In this document: positions 1-11,989 of the stretch, piece after piece
Layout: the number at the start of each line of letters is the position of its first letter
How positions within the stretch are numbered: the first letter of the stretch is position 1
Assembly (NCBI GenBank): GCA_035578905.1
Contig: JAQJVL010000574.1
Coordinates: 204,501 to 268,500, forward strand
Length of the DNA stretch: 64,000 bases
DNA from: Stictocephala bisonia
Lineage: Eukaryota > Arthropoda > Insecta > Hemiptera > Membracidae
Direction of reading: 5' to 3'
Program-made: the position numbers and the translations under genes
Notes under the pieces: generated by a model
Database searches by the model: none
What the model was told of the DNA's origin: nothing
The model's input: only the letters and a program-made list of their open reading frames with translations

Positions 1-256
1 GATAGTTCCTAGCACACGACTGGGAGACCAACTTAATTGGCTAGACACATCCCTTTGACTGTTGTGGGAGTTTCAAACACTACAGGTAGAATTGTGTGAA
101 TGCCCTCTTTGTACGTATGTTTGTGTTTATTTATTGTTATGAATGATTGGTTAAATTAAATCCTTAGGTTAATTAATTTTAATACTCACGTTTGCGATAC
201 AATGTTTTTTATATTGTTCATGCAATAAAGGATGTATTATTATTATTATTATTATA
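1..256 (+). mobile_element. 3' end of a non-LTR retrotransposon with (ATT)n tail
   Basis: The block ends with an AATAAA-containing stretch (about 223-230) followed directly by an ATT microsatellite at about 233-256. This is the usual 3' terminus of insect non-LTR elements that end in short repeats rather than poly(A). The part upstream of the window edge is missing, so the clade cannot be assigned. The first 90 bases can be read as a decayed C-terminal tail with stops, but this is not diagnostic. The identification rests on the tail structure only. Confidence 0.5.
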
Positions 257-1784
257 TTTTTACATTTTGTGCTTATATTGTAATAAATTTGTGTTGTGTG
301 ACATTCACTTGTATTTGAAAAGCTAAGCTTTAGTATTTACTTCAGAATTTACTTTAAGCTAATCGTACTTCAGGTCCATTTTAATAGGCAGGACGTAAAG
401 GAATGTAAGAGTCTCCTTGGGTTAACAATTAAGAATAAACTTCTAAGTAATAATTGTCAGTTTTTTTTATTTATGGCTAAAATAATGTTGAAATTTATAT
501 ATAATAAGTAATAGCAGAGGCCATTTGTTTTGTAAAATTCTTATAAATATTATACCTTGCAACAGAATAATAAATTCCATGCTTTACATGCAAACCAATG
601 GGTGAGAATATCCCACGAGTTATTGACGTACATGTGTCAGAACATGACAGGCGTTCGCTCCACACCTCCCCCCCTCCATTCAATCGTCTGCCATCAATCA
701 TACTCTGTCACGTTAATGGTTGATTCAAGTAAACATCACCCAACAGCTGATATATGTTCAACATATTTACGTTTCATCAATTATGCATTCCAAACCTTAA
801 GGAAACAACATGCTGGAGTGGGACGGTAACCCAACTACTTTGGGGATTAATGATTGGGACAATTGTAAGTACAAAATCATGTACTAAGCTTTCCAAATAC
901 TAGTACAGCATCTACCTAATTATTGCCATCAAAGTCTCGTGTTACAATAACATAATTTTTATATTTAAATTAATTAATTACAGCCAATCCCTAAAACTTA
1001 TGTTGTAAATCAAGGTATGAAACAACACAGACATTTGTTAGTGTAATTAAATTTCAAAAAATGGGGAAGAAAGATAAAAACTTTATCTCTCCTGTTTGTA
1101 TGCTTATTAAACTTACTATGGTAATTGGCAACTTTAGATTAAAACAAAGAGAATCGTAAAATTATTTTATCGGAATATTCTCTTAGAAAATCTGATTCAA
1201 TGATTATTAAAACTTTTGTATTAAATTTCTCCTTTTACCTTTCTGAATTAAAAATTATGTTTTTTGTTTAACTTAAAGTAAAATAATGTGTTTTAATTTA
1301 GTTCTATGAATATAAACATCTAAGCTTCCTTTAGATATCTATAACGTGTTCTGTTAAAACTTTTCAAACGTGATGAGTCAAACCAATCGACTTTTATTAT
1401 AAATTATAACTCTTTTTCTCGATTTTTATCGGTACTAATGCTCCTAAATTATTCCACTAAGATTTTTAAAATCCAGAATCTTATAAAAGTCAGTCTAAAA
1501 ATACGAAACTTATTATAAAAATTATAAAAATATCTGTCTTGATTTTTCGAAAACAACATATATTTTAAATTAAGGTGTAGAACACTTTAATATATTTCAT
1601 AGATTTTTAGAATTGTTATCTTTCAATATAATGGTCATTACTTGACCCCATATTTTAAAATTAATAAATAATTAAAAGAGTAAACTGGGTGGTATGAGAA
1701 TAAGGATTAAGAGGAAAGGCTGGGACATTTTTTCCCTACATAAATCAGTATGCAGGACAAAATGTCCCTGCATAGTTGCGTCAC
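257..1784. other. AT-rich unique sequence, no gene seen
   Basis: No supported gene. Two short overlapping open frames on opposite strands around 495-829 lack codon bias or recognisable motifs. A perfect 10-bp inverted repeat (1722-1731 and 1759-1768, GGGACATTTT and its complement) sits just before the minisatellite begins. Confidence 0.6.
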
Positions 1785-2418
1785 ATCACATTATATGTAT
1801 GGGCAGTTGGGATGAACAATCCACTGTACATGTATGGATATGATTACACCATTGTACATGTATGGGGAGGTGGTTGTGTCACATCACTTTAAATGTATGG
1901 GCAGTTGGGATGAACAATCCACTGTACATGTACGGATACGATCACACCATTGTACATGTATGGGGAGGTTGTTGTGTCACATCACTTTACATGTATGGGT
2001 AGTTGGGAGGGGCAATCCACTGTACATGTATGGGCAGTTGGGATGAACAATCCATTGTACATGTATGGGCAGTTGGGATGAACAATCCACTGTACATGTA
2101 TGAGCAGTTGGGATGGACAATCCACTGTACATGTATGGGCAGTTGGGATGAACAATCCACTGTACATGTATGAGCAGTTGGGATGGACAATCCACTGTAC
2201 ATGTATGGGCAGTTGGGATGAACAATCCACTGTACATGTATGGGCAGTTGGGATGAACAATCCACTGTACATGTATGAGCAGTTGGGATGAACAATCCAC
2301 TGTACATGTATGAGCAGTTGGGATGGACAATCCACTGTACATGTATGGGCAGTTGGGATGAACAATCCACTGTACATGTATGAGCAGTTGGGATGGACAA
2401 TCCACTGTACATGTATGG
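1785..2418 (+). repeat. 35-bp G-rich minisatellite array (family core CCACTGTAC)
   Basis: Tandem units of 35 bp run across this block; for example GGATGAAC recurs at 2041 and 2076. Each unit contains TGTACATGTATGGG and GGATGAACAATCCAC. The proximal part (about 1825-2030) has a longer period of about 98 bp with a variant unit containing GTGTCACATCAC (1876 and 1974). Because 35 is not divisible by 3 and the unit lacks stops in several frames, overlapping open frames appear on both strands. They are repeat artefacts, not genes. The core is shared with arrays at 13.5, 17.5, 23 and 25 kb and with a monomer at 33.7 kb. Confidence 0.9.
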
Positions 2419-2423
2419 ACACA

Positions 2424-4360
2424 AGTAATACAAAACGGGAATGTTGTCGACTCATTCTAGAATTTTCAGAGTATTCTCCATCAACATATGAACATTGCAT
2501 AACCATACTCATTACCTACACAGACAAGACTCTCCAAAAAGCTTACTTAGCTGTTTTAAACGAAAAACTACTCGCAGGCCGTGATGTGGACAAACAGGAT
2601 ACAGCAACTAAGAAAAAGGCATACGATCTCAGGCTTAAGGCACTCTGTAGACATCAAAATTCAATATTCATGTCAGACCTGACAATAAATCAAAAGCGCT
2701 TTGGACAGTCATCAATCAAGAGTGGAAGAGAAAAAAATTTGTATAACTCTATACAAACCCTTAAAATCCAAAACAATATAATTACCGACCCCTATTTAAT
2801 TGTTAACCATTACAATAAGCACATCACAACCATAGCCGAAAAAAGCTTCCAAGAACACCAAATTAATATTCCCCCACCGATAGATCATACAATTAACTAA
2901 GAAATAGTTGCTAGCAAACTCAAACTAACCAAAACTGACCAACAAGAAGTAAATACTGTCATCGATTTACTTAAACCTAAAAAACATCAGCAGGTGAAGA
3001 TAAAGTCTCAGCTAAATTAATAAAATTCTGTAAAATAGAACTTATTGAACCCATTTTATACATAACAAACAAATCTTTACAACAGGGCATATACCCAACT
3101 GGCCTCAAAACAACAAAGATTTATCCAAAATATAAAAGTAGAGACACAGCAGAAACTAGTAGCTATAGGGAAATTTCACTGGTATCAACCATCTCAAAAT
3201 TCTAGAGAAAATTATTCTAAAAAACTCCTTGAGCATCTTGAAGTGGATCTATAACTATACTATTGGACCTAAGCAAGACCTTGGACTGCCTAGTACACAG
3301 TCTTATAATGAATAAACTACAGCGTATTGGGGTAACAGGCAATTAGGCTAAATGGTTTAATAGTTACTTACCTGTCCGACAACAACTGATTGAACTAACC
3401 TGCAAGAGCAAAGGCGTAAAAATCAAAGTTAAATCTAAACCACTGTATGTGAAAAGGAATGTATCTCAAGGCTCGGTACTTGGGGCAATCCTTTTTATAC
3501 TTTTAACAAACGACCTTCCTGCCTATCTTCTCAAGTACTGTCAAAATGTCTTATATGCAGACGACACAGCCCTCATTCTTGGTAACAGAAACAAGGATTA
3601 GCTTGACATTCTCAGTTTTATTGCTTTTGAAATGATACAGGAATACGGTGGCATGAATGATCTGTTCCTAAATGAAAACAAAACACAACTATTAATTTTC
3701 TCATTAGCTAATAACTACCATGACCCAGTGCCACAACTTTCATTTATCGACTCAACAAACTAAATTGGCATAACCATTTAAAATAATCTTTTAACACCCC
3801 ATAATAGATCAACTCATTAAAAAACTAACCAGCAGTATTTATGTGACAGACGAACGAACGAAATAAGTGATTCTCAAACGGCAAAGATTGCTTACTTTGC
3901 GCTCTCTGAGTCACACTTAAGATATGGTTTTGTGGCCTAGGGTGGAACAACAGCCCAGAACTTACAAAGAGTATTAGTCATAAAAAAAAGACCTATTAGG
4001 GCATCACACCAGACAGAACTATAGCGAGAGCTGCAAGGAAGCCTTCAGAGAGCACAATATCCTGACAGTAGTATCGCTGTATATACTTGAGACTGTTATG
4101 TCAGTTCTAATCAAACAAGACAGCATACATTAGGTTGGGTTAGGTTAAGTTAGGTTATAACTATCCACTAGGACCAGCACCCATACAACACTAGAAACAG
4201 GCATAACTTCCTCCTGGATCCTCACTATCTTAGCCTTTATTCAACTCTCTACCTAAAAACTTGAAGAGACTTCCTGCGAATAGACTGTAGACTGCTACAA
4301 GCAACTCACTCATGCATCACTCATTCTATGCAGTGAAGGACTTCTTGGACTGAAGGAACA
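2424..4360 (+). pseudogene. reverse transcriptase remnant of the jockey-like element
   Basis: This is a decayed ORF2-type coding region. The first stretch (to the stop at 2898-2900) reads like the linker between endonuclease and reverse transcriptase. A reverse-transcriptase segment around 3110-3230 retains a YPKYKSRDT-type stretch followed by SYREISLVSTISK. After an apparent deletion, about 3260-3640 keeps a QGSVLGAILF stretch and then the catalytic YADD motif (about 3554-3565). Stops and frameshifts are frequent, including one before the QGSVLG block and one after YADD. The C-terminal part to about 4360 is only patchily readable and is interrupted by an AGGTTA patch. In a live element it would copy the RNA at the target site; here it is non-functional. 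Confidence 0.8.
4134..4160 (+). repeat. AGGTTA patch inside the retroelement remnant
   Basis: A run of TTAGGTT-type words lies inside the C-terminal coding remnant, apparently interrupting the stretch between an SIH-type and a TRTS-type residue group. It resembles the TTAGG-like interspersed words seen again at 26.0, 27.2 and 30.7 kb. Confidence 0.55.
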
Positions 4361-4543
4361 ATATATCAAGACTGTCATAATAGATAATTTGTTTTTTTCT
4401 TTTTTCGTTTGTCTTATTTTGCGAAAAATGTATACTTACTGTATCCTTAACTAGCATCATGTTTTACTGTTTTGTAAAACAATACGACTCTATTGCTTTT
4501 CTCTAAGAAAATTTTAATAAAGGATATACGATTGATTGATTGA

Positions 4544-4600
4544 CCGTACATGTATGGGTAGGTGGCAGGGTAACACTACAGTGCTGGTATCAATGTCAAT
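4544..4600 (+). repeat. severed right-hand piece of the minisatellite
   Basis: Immediately after the retroelement tail the sequence reads CCGTACATGTATGGGTAGGT and then a TACAGTGCTGGTATCAAT-like stretch. This is the G-rich minisatellite core in the same orientation as 1785-2418. It is the expected continuation if the element inserted into a pre-existing array. Confidence 0.65.
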
Positions 4601-5380
4601 TATTGTGACACTACAAAATATCTTTTTCTTAATAATTTTTCTACTTTAGTTAAAATTAAATTCGTAATAGGAATGCAAAAAGGGTTCCTAATCATATTTT
4701 AAATGTTTCTGTGTATCAAATAATACATATTTAAATGTAATAAAGATGTGTCATATAAATAAAAACGTATCTATGTAGGACATAATAACTATTTTTTACA
4801 TAATTAATTGATTGTTCTGGAATAAAGTTATTGTTACTTTATAGACAAAAACGTTATAGTTTTATATCAGTAATCTTCTAAATTGAATTATTTAACAGAA
4901 TTTGACGTTAAAAGCTTTTCGTGGAATAATACTTTTAACGTCGTGGAATAACACAGAGTGTAGTTTTTTTTTCTTTTATTGGTGACCCTAAAACTACATA
5001 ATCAATAATAACTGATATGCAGTTTGTTTATGAATTCAAGTATCACATTTTGGTTGAAACTATTAAGGATATCACCGTAATTTTTTTTTCAATTATTTAC
5101 AAACGTTTTAATTTTTATATTGTGTGGTATAATAATTAATTACGTGTTTTTGATAGTGATATAAAATGTTTTTTGTCCTATATGATGGTTACTAATGCGA
5201 GACAACGAAAAATAAATTAAGATATAATTCCATACAAATTTTATAAATAAAATGTTTCTTAAGACAGAGGTAGTGCAATACACTATACATTGTACACTAG
5301 CAAAGAAGAAATACAGTCATGTTTACGTGTTATTTTGAAAAAGTACTTATTTTTGTGAAAGAAGTTATTCTGTCTACTTT
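4601..5380. other. AT-rich sequence, no gene seen
   Basis: Low-complexity AT-rich DNA with no long open frame and no recognised repeat, ending where the 166-bp satellite begins. Confidence 0.6.
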
Positions 5381-6770
5381 ATCTCTCAACGGGAAAGAAG
5401 CCGTTTCCTAAAAGCAATCTCAAACATGGAACGTTATCATCCGAGTAAGGGCGTCACCCAATCTCATACCGACACACTTCTATGTATTCTGAACACTCCA
5501 CCACAGCCTTCTAACCTACTGGGAACTATACAATGATGTCTACTTGATCTCTCAAGGGGAAAGAAGCCGTTTCCTAAAAGCAATCTCAAACACGGAAAGG
5601 TATCATCGAGTAAGGGTGCCACCCAATCTCATACAGACACACTTGTATGTATTCTGTACACTCCACCACAGCCTTCTAACCTTCTGGGTTAGATACAATG
5701 ATGTCTACTTAATCTCTCAAGGGGAAAGAAGCTGTTTTCTAAAAGCAATCTCAAACACGGAACGGTATCATCCGAGTAAGGGTGCCACCAAATCTCATAC
5801 AGACACACTTCGATGTATTCTGTACACTCCACCACAGCCTTCTAACCTTCTGGGAACTATACAATGATGTCTACTTGATCTCTCAAGGGGAAAGAAGCTG
5901 TTTCCTAAAAGCAATCTCAAACATGGAACGTTATCATCCGAGTAAGGGTGCCACCCAATCTCATACAGACATTTCTATGTATTTTGTACACTCCACCACA
6001 TCCTTCTAACTTTCTGGGAACTATACAACAATGTCTACTTGATCTCTCAAGGGGAAAGAAGCTGTTTCCTAAAAGCTATCTCAAACATGGAACGTTATCA
6101 TCCAAGTAAGGGTGCCACCCAATCTCATACAGACACACTTCGATGTATTCTGTACACTCCACCACAGCCTTCTAACCTTCTGGGAACTATACAATGATGT
6201 CTACTTGATATCTCAAGGGGAAAGAAGCTGTTTCCTAAAAGCAATCTCAAACATAGAACGTTATCATCCGAGTAAGGGTGCCACCCAATCTCATACAGAC
6301 ACACTTCGATGTATTCTGTACACTCCACCACAGCCTTCTAACCTTCTGGGAACTATACAATGATGTCTACTTGATCTCTCAAGGGGAAAGAAGCTGTTTC
6401 CTATAAGCAATCTCAAACACGGAACGTTATCATCCACGTAAGGGTGCCACCCAATCTCATACAGACACTTCTATGTATTCTCTACACTCCACCACAGCCT
6501 TTTAACCTTTTGGGAACTATATAGATGTCTACTTGATCTCTCAAGGGGAAGGAAACCGTTTCCTAAAAGCAATCTCAAACATGGAACGTTATCATCCGAG
6601 TAAGGGCACCACCCAATCTCATACAGACACTTCTATGTATTCTCTAAACTCCACCACAGCCTTCTAACCTTCTGGGAACTATACCATGATGTCTACTTGA
6701 TCTCTCAAGGGGAAAGAAGCTGTTTCCTAAAAGCAATCTCAAACATGGAACGTTATCATCCGAGTAAGAG

Positions 6771-9050
6771 CACCACTCAATATCATTAAGACCCTCTATG
6801 TATTCTCTACGCTCCACCACAGCCTTTTAACCTTCTGGGTACGATATAACGATGTCTACTTGATCTCTCAAGGAGAAAGAAGCTGTTTCCTATAAGCAAT
6901 CTCAAACATGGAACGTTATCATCCGAGTAAGGGCGTCACCCAATCTTATACAGACACACTTCGATGTATTCTGTACACTCCACCACAGCCTTCTAACCAT
7001 CTGGGAATCATACAATGATGTCTACTTGATCTCTCAAGGGGAAAGAAGCTGTTTCCTAAAGCAATCTCAAACACAGAACGTTATCATTCGAGTAAGGGTG
7101 CCACCCCTTCTCATACAGACACACTTCTATGTATTCTGTACACTCCACCACAGCCTTCTAACCATCTGAGAACCATACAATGATGACTACTTGATCTCTC
7201 AAGGGGAAAGAAGCTGTTTCCTAAAAGCAATCTCAAACACAGAACGTTATCATCGAGTAAGGGTGCCACCTAATCTCATACAGACATTTCTATGTATTCT
7301 GTACACTCCACCACAGCCTTCTAACCTTTAGGGAACTATATAACTATGTCTACTTGATCTCTCAAGGGGAAAGAAGCTGTTTCCTAAAAGCAATCTCAAA
7401 CACGGAACGTTATCATCGTAAGGGTGCCACCTAATCTCATACAGACATTCCTATGTATTCTGTACACTCCACCACAGCCTTCTAACCATCTGGGAACTAT
7501 ACAATGATGACTACTTGATCTCTCAAGGGGAAAGAAGCTGTTTCCTAAAAGCAATCTCAAACACAGAACGTTATCATCGAGTAAGGGTGCCACCCAATCT
7601 CATACAGACATTTCTATGTATTTTGTACACTCCACCACAGCCTTCTAACCATCTGGGAACTATACAACGATGTCTACTTGATCTCTCAAGGGGAAAGAAG
7701 CTGTTTCCTAAAAGCAATCTCAAACACGGAACGTTATCATCCGAGTAAGGGTGCCACCCAATCTCAAACAGACACATTTATATTTATTCTGTACACTCCA
7801 CCACAGCCTTCTAATCTTCTGGGAACTATACAACGATGTCTACTTGATCTCTCAAGGGGAAAGAAGCTGTTTCCTAAAAGCAATCTCAAACATGGAACGT
7901 TATCATCCGAGTAAGAGCACCACTCAATATCATTAAGACCCTCTATGTATTCTCTACGCTCCACCACAGCCTTTTAACCTTCTGGGTACGATATAACGAT
8001 GTCTACTTGATCTCTCAAGGAGAAAGAAGCTGTTTCCTATAAGCAATCTCAAACATGGAACGTTATCATCCGAGTAAGGGCGTCACCCAATCTTATACAG
8101 ACACACTTCGATGTATTCTGTACACTCCACCACAGCCTTCTAACCATCTGGGAATCATACAATGATGTCTACTTGATCTCTCAAGGGGAAAGAAGCTGTT
8201 TCCTAAAGCAATCTCAAACACAGAACGTTATCATTCGAGTAAGGGCACCACCCAATCTCATACAGACACACTTCGATGTATTCTGTACACTCCACCACAG
8301 CCTTCTAACCATCTGAGAACCATACAATGATGACTACTTGATCTCTCAAGGGGAAAGAAGCTGTTTCCTAAAAGCAATCTCAAACACAGAACGTTATCGT
8401 CGAGTAAGGGTGCCACCTAATCTCATACAGACATTTCTATGTATTCTGTACACTCCACCACAGCCTTCTAACCTTTTGGGAACTATATAACTATGTCTAC
8501 TTGATCTCTCAAGGGGAAAGAAGCTGTTTCCTAAAAGCAATCTCAAACACGGAACGTTATCATCGTAAGGGTGCCACCTAATCTCATACAGACATTCCTA
8601 TGTATTCTGTACACTCCACCACAGCCTTCTAACCATCTGGGAACTATACAATGATGACTACTTGATCTCTCAAGGGGAAAGAAGCTGTTTCCTAAAAGCA
8701 ATCTCAAACACAGAACGTTATCATCGAGTAAGGGTGCCACCCAATCTCATACAGACATTTCTATGTATTTTGTACACTCCACCACAGCCTTCTAACCATC
8801 TGGGAACTATACAACGATGTCTACTTGATCTCTCAAGGGGAAAGAAGCTGTTTCCTAAAAGCAATCTCAAACATGGAACGTTATCATCCGAGTAAGGGTG
8901 CCACCCAATCTCAAACAGACACATTTATATTTATTCTGTACTCTCCACCACAGCCTTCTAATCTTCTGGGAACTATACAACGATGTCTACTTGATCTCTC
9001 AGGGAGAAAGAAGCTGTTTCCTAAAAGCAATCTCAAACATGGAACGTTAT
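6771..9050 (+). repeat. 1147-bp higher-order repeat, two copies
   Basis: Variant monomers recur with an offset of exactly 1147 bp. For example CACCACTCAATATCATTAAG occurs at 6771 and again at 7918, and shared variants recur at 7396 and 8543 and at 7515 and 8662. The two copies are nearly identical while adjacent monomers differ, so seven monomers were recently duplicated as one block. Confidence 0.9.
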
Positions 9051-9080
9051 CATCGAGTAAGGGTGCCACCCAATCTCATA

Positions 9081-9300
9081 CACGGAACGTTATCATCCGA
9101 GTAAGGGCGTCACCCAATCTCATACACGGAACGTTATCATCCGAGTAAGGGCGTCACTCAATCTTATACACGGAACGTTATCATCCGAGTAAGAGCGTCA
9201 CCCAAGCTCAAACACGGAACGTTATCATCCGAGTAAGGGCGTCACCCAATTTAAAAATGGAACGTTATCATCCGAGTAAGTGCACCACCCAATTTCATTC
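9081..9300 (+). repeat. 44-bp secondary tandem repeat at the satellite edge
   Basis: At the right edge the satellite collapses to a 44-bp unit made only of the CACGGAACGTTATCATCC to CACCCAATCT part of the monomer. Starts are at 9081, 9125, 9169 and 9213, then about 9256. This looks like an internal deletion product that amplified on its own. Confidence 0.9.
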
Positions 9301-10582
9301 AGTTACTTCTATGTATTGTGCACTATCTACTCGCACCACTTGTTAATTTTAATTATGCGGGTAATGTACAATCTTATAAGATTACATGTCAATATTAAAA
9401 ATACGCTGTATTTCCTAAATTTTAAGCATTTATAGCCAGTATTGCATATTTTTTTAATGTTTTGTTAGGTTTTCATTAGAAACATGTTTACAGCGTAAAC
9501 CTTGATATACATCCAAGTAATTTTAATATGATTTCCAAATGTATAATCCTTTTCTATATTTACATATATTTGTTTATGTATTGTTCTATTTTTAAATATT
9601 TAAAGATTAATGACGGTTTAAGGAGAATAAATATATGAAATGAATTGTTCATAAAAATAAACAAACATAACTAGCCAAGTCACAGTTAACAGAGAGTTAA
9701 AAACCCAACCCTAAAATATAAATTGAACAAGATTATTATTATGAGAAATGGAGTCAAGTATCAATAATTCTAGAACATTAATTACAAATTATTCTTACCT
9801 GCAATAATACAGAGTTATCAACTGGAAATCAATATTAAATTATGTGCTAAGCTAATATTAATTATGTTGAAATCAATATTAAATCAATATTAAGCATATG
9901 TGCTAAAATGTCTTGTAAAAAACAATATAAGCTAACGACCTGCCAAAAAAGTTAAATATTTGATAGTTTAAGAAATAATATTTAAGGATAATTGTAATTA
10001 TTTTTTAGTCTAACTATTTAGTTATATTTAAATACATATTTAATACAAAATAGTATCCTTTAATAAAAAAGTTATTATACCTTTAATAAACTAATTTTGT
10101 TACTAATATATACAATTCACACATAATTTACATACAACGAATATAAGTTGCCTTGTCACGTGTTTTAACACTAAATAACCTAACGTTCATCTAACCACTA
10201 CCAAATACCTCTGAAGTCTGAGGTTATTTTATGCTATATAACCAGACCCGAACTAAATTCCTGGTCGTGTGAGTTAATACAGGAAATCCTGATACTATAA
10301 ATTTCTTGGTATGTCTAAATAGAGAACATTATGAGGTCATATTTAACGTAATGCTCCCATTTTAAACTACTTCTTAAACATATAAGCTAGTTAACCTACA
10401 TATAATTTATACGTCAATTTACTAACTACGCAGTTGGTGTCCATGATGAAAATATATTTTGCAACAAGATATTTTATTAAAATGTAGTATAATTGTTATT
10501 GTAAATTTAATTAACTTTTTAAGCAAAATACTATTAGAGGTTTATACTACGTAATATTTATATAACATTACAACTAACATTT
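9301..10582. other. AT-rich sequence, no gene seen
   Basis: Very AT-rich DNA with many in-frame stops on both strands and no recognised element. Confidence 0.6.
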
Positions 10583-10815
10583 GGGCGAGTCGGTGGTCGA
10601 GTGGTCTAAGGAGTCAGGACTTTGAGCTTGGGTTAGAGATAGCGCTGGTTCGTATCCGGCCTAGACCGGAAGATTTATCAGTAATATTCACTTTCTACTG
10701 TACTGGTTCGCCCCCTTACTCTGTTTGATTAAGTTCCTCGCACAGATCAATAGTCTATGAGGAATGGGCAGAGTAAGGTTAAGAAGGAGGTTGGCCTCTC
10801 CTTAAAAAAAAACAA
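10583..10815 (+). mobile_element. tRNA-derived SINE (class II tRNA-like head) with poly(A)
   Basis: The head resembles a tRNA of the Leu/Ser type. An A-box-like TGGTCGAGTGGTC lies at 10594-10606 and a B-box-like GGTTCGTATCC at 10647-10657. The spacing fits a tRNA with a long variable arm. The body holds a nested hairpin: CCTTACTCTG pairs with CAGAGTAAGG further on, and TTCCTC with GAGGAA between them. The element ends in an A-rich tail at 10804-10812. These are the parts of a SINE transcribed by RNA polymerase III from internal promoters. The acceptor stem does not close, so it is not a functional tRNA gene. I see no clear target-site duplication. Confidence 0.75.
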
Positions 10816-11985
10816 AATATTATTTAACATGGATTTAAAAATGATTATATGTTATAATAAATAAATAGAAAATACGATACTCAATCTGTATTTATTTGAC
10901 TATTTAATATAAATGTCTGCTTTTTTCACTATAAACTGATGCATAATCAAAAAGCTTTCATTCATCCACTCAGTAATTATCCTCAATATTGCGACACCAG
11001 GAATGAAAATCAGTATAATTAGTGTCAATCAAGTGAAAAACAGAGGCACATTTAACAAATTTTCAATATATTTTCACAAATAAATAGCAAGATGTAAAAA
11101 AAATTTTTATTTAACTGTCAGACTCCGAAAGTCACTTAGCCCTCATTCCATACAACATTGTGTTATTACTTATATAACTTTCAATGTGTGTAGAGTTTTT
11201 TACCTTACCTAAGTTTAATACTTTACTATTTCAGAAGCATTTAATATTTTATAATATGTACTAAAGTACATATTATACAACCGAAAACACTTCAGTAGAC
11301 TCTTTATTTATAAATATCATACCGTTTATACAATTATTGTTATTTATAACCTTATAAAGAAATTAGATTACATTAGGAAGTAATATTAAGTAATTACATT
11401 AGGAAGCCAATGTATTTGGCGTATTAAAACTGTATGTAAATTTAATATCTATAATGGAAGCAACCCTGGACAATATGGTTACAGTTACTCAAGTGGGTTG
11501 ATGTACAAGTTACTTATGGTCGTAGGGCCACAAGTTTTCGAACCAATATATTGGGTGAGAGGCTTTCAGGATGTCAACCTCTAAGGATTACACAGTTCAA
11601 TCTCATTAAGGACTATCTTGAGAAATAAATTTATATCTGGTGTTTTCATCTATTTTAAGTCAACTACAGCAGTAAAAAACGCATTTCAGTAGTATATCAC
11701 ACCACTTCCAACCTTGAAAAATATGTTATAGTAAAATCATAGAATATATTTACTAATAGTTTCTTAGTTGTCATATTACGTGTTGACAGATATCAATACA
11801 AATACAAATTTATTACAATATAACTACAATAATTTTCAAACATTAAGGTAGTTGATTTTACGTTTACATTCTTGAGAGTCAGAAAATATATTATTAGTAC
11901 AAACAATATTTCAAGTATAACACTCTAATAGATTTATGAGGTTATTTTGGACATTAACATACAACGGAAAATTGAGTATTCAAGA
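10816..11985. other. AT-rich sequence, no gene seen
   Basis: No supported gene or recognisable element. A short local duplication (ATTAGGAAG) occurs near 11370-11405. Confidence 0.55.
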
Positions 11986-11989
11986 GGCA

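Larger units (their letters stand above)
2419..4543 (+). mobile_element. 5'-truncated jockey-like non-LTR retrotransposon, (GATT)n tail
   Basis: A dead non-LTR element lies in the minisatellite. Its left end follows minisatellite sequence directly. Its right end has AATAAA at about 4515-4521 and then a short GATT repeat (4530-4542), after which minisatellite-type sequence resumes. A 12-bp direct repeat, GTACATGTATGG, flanks it at 2407-2418 and 4546-4557 and could be the target-site duplication. Those bases are also part of the minisatellite unit, so the duplication is suggestive only. The tail resembles that of the element at 49.3 kb. Confidence 0.8.
5381..9300 (+). repeat. ~166-bp satellite array, about 24 monomers
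   Basis: Monomers are marked by CTCAAGGGGAAAGAAG. Starts at 5551, 5716, 5882, 6046, 6212 and 6378 give periods of 164-166 bp, a typical nucleosome-scale satellite length. Each monomer also contains GGAACGTTATCATC, ACACTCCACCACAGCC and GGGAACTATACAA. Divergence among monomers is low to moderate, with 1-4 bp indels. Short open frames of 60-107 codons arise repeatedly from the monomer but shift with the period, so they are not genes. A divergent single-copy relative occurs at about 47735-47870. Confidence 0.95.

Noticed and set aside
1785..2418. CRISPR array
   Set aside because: Units are directly adjacent with no unique spacers, in a eukaryotic context. The same holds for the other arrays.
5544..9148. 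Repeated 60-107-codon frames in the 166-bp satellite as peptides
   Set aside because: The period is not a multiple of 3 and frames break at random indels. The similarity to the 47.7-kb frame is reported as repeat homology only.
10583..10660. Functional tRNA gene
   Set aside because: The acceptor stem does not pair, and the sequence continues into a SINE body with an A-tail.
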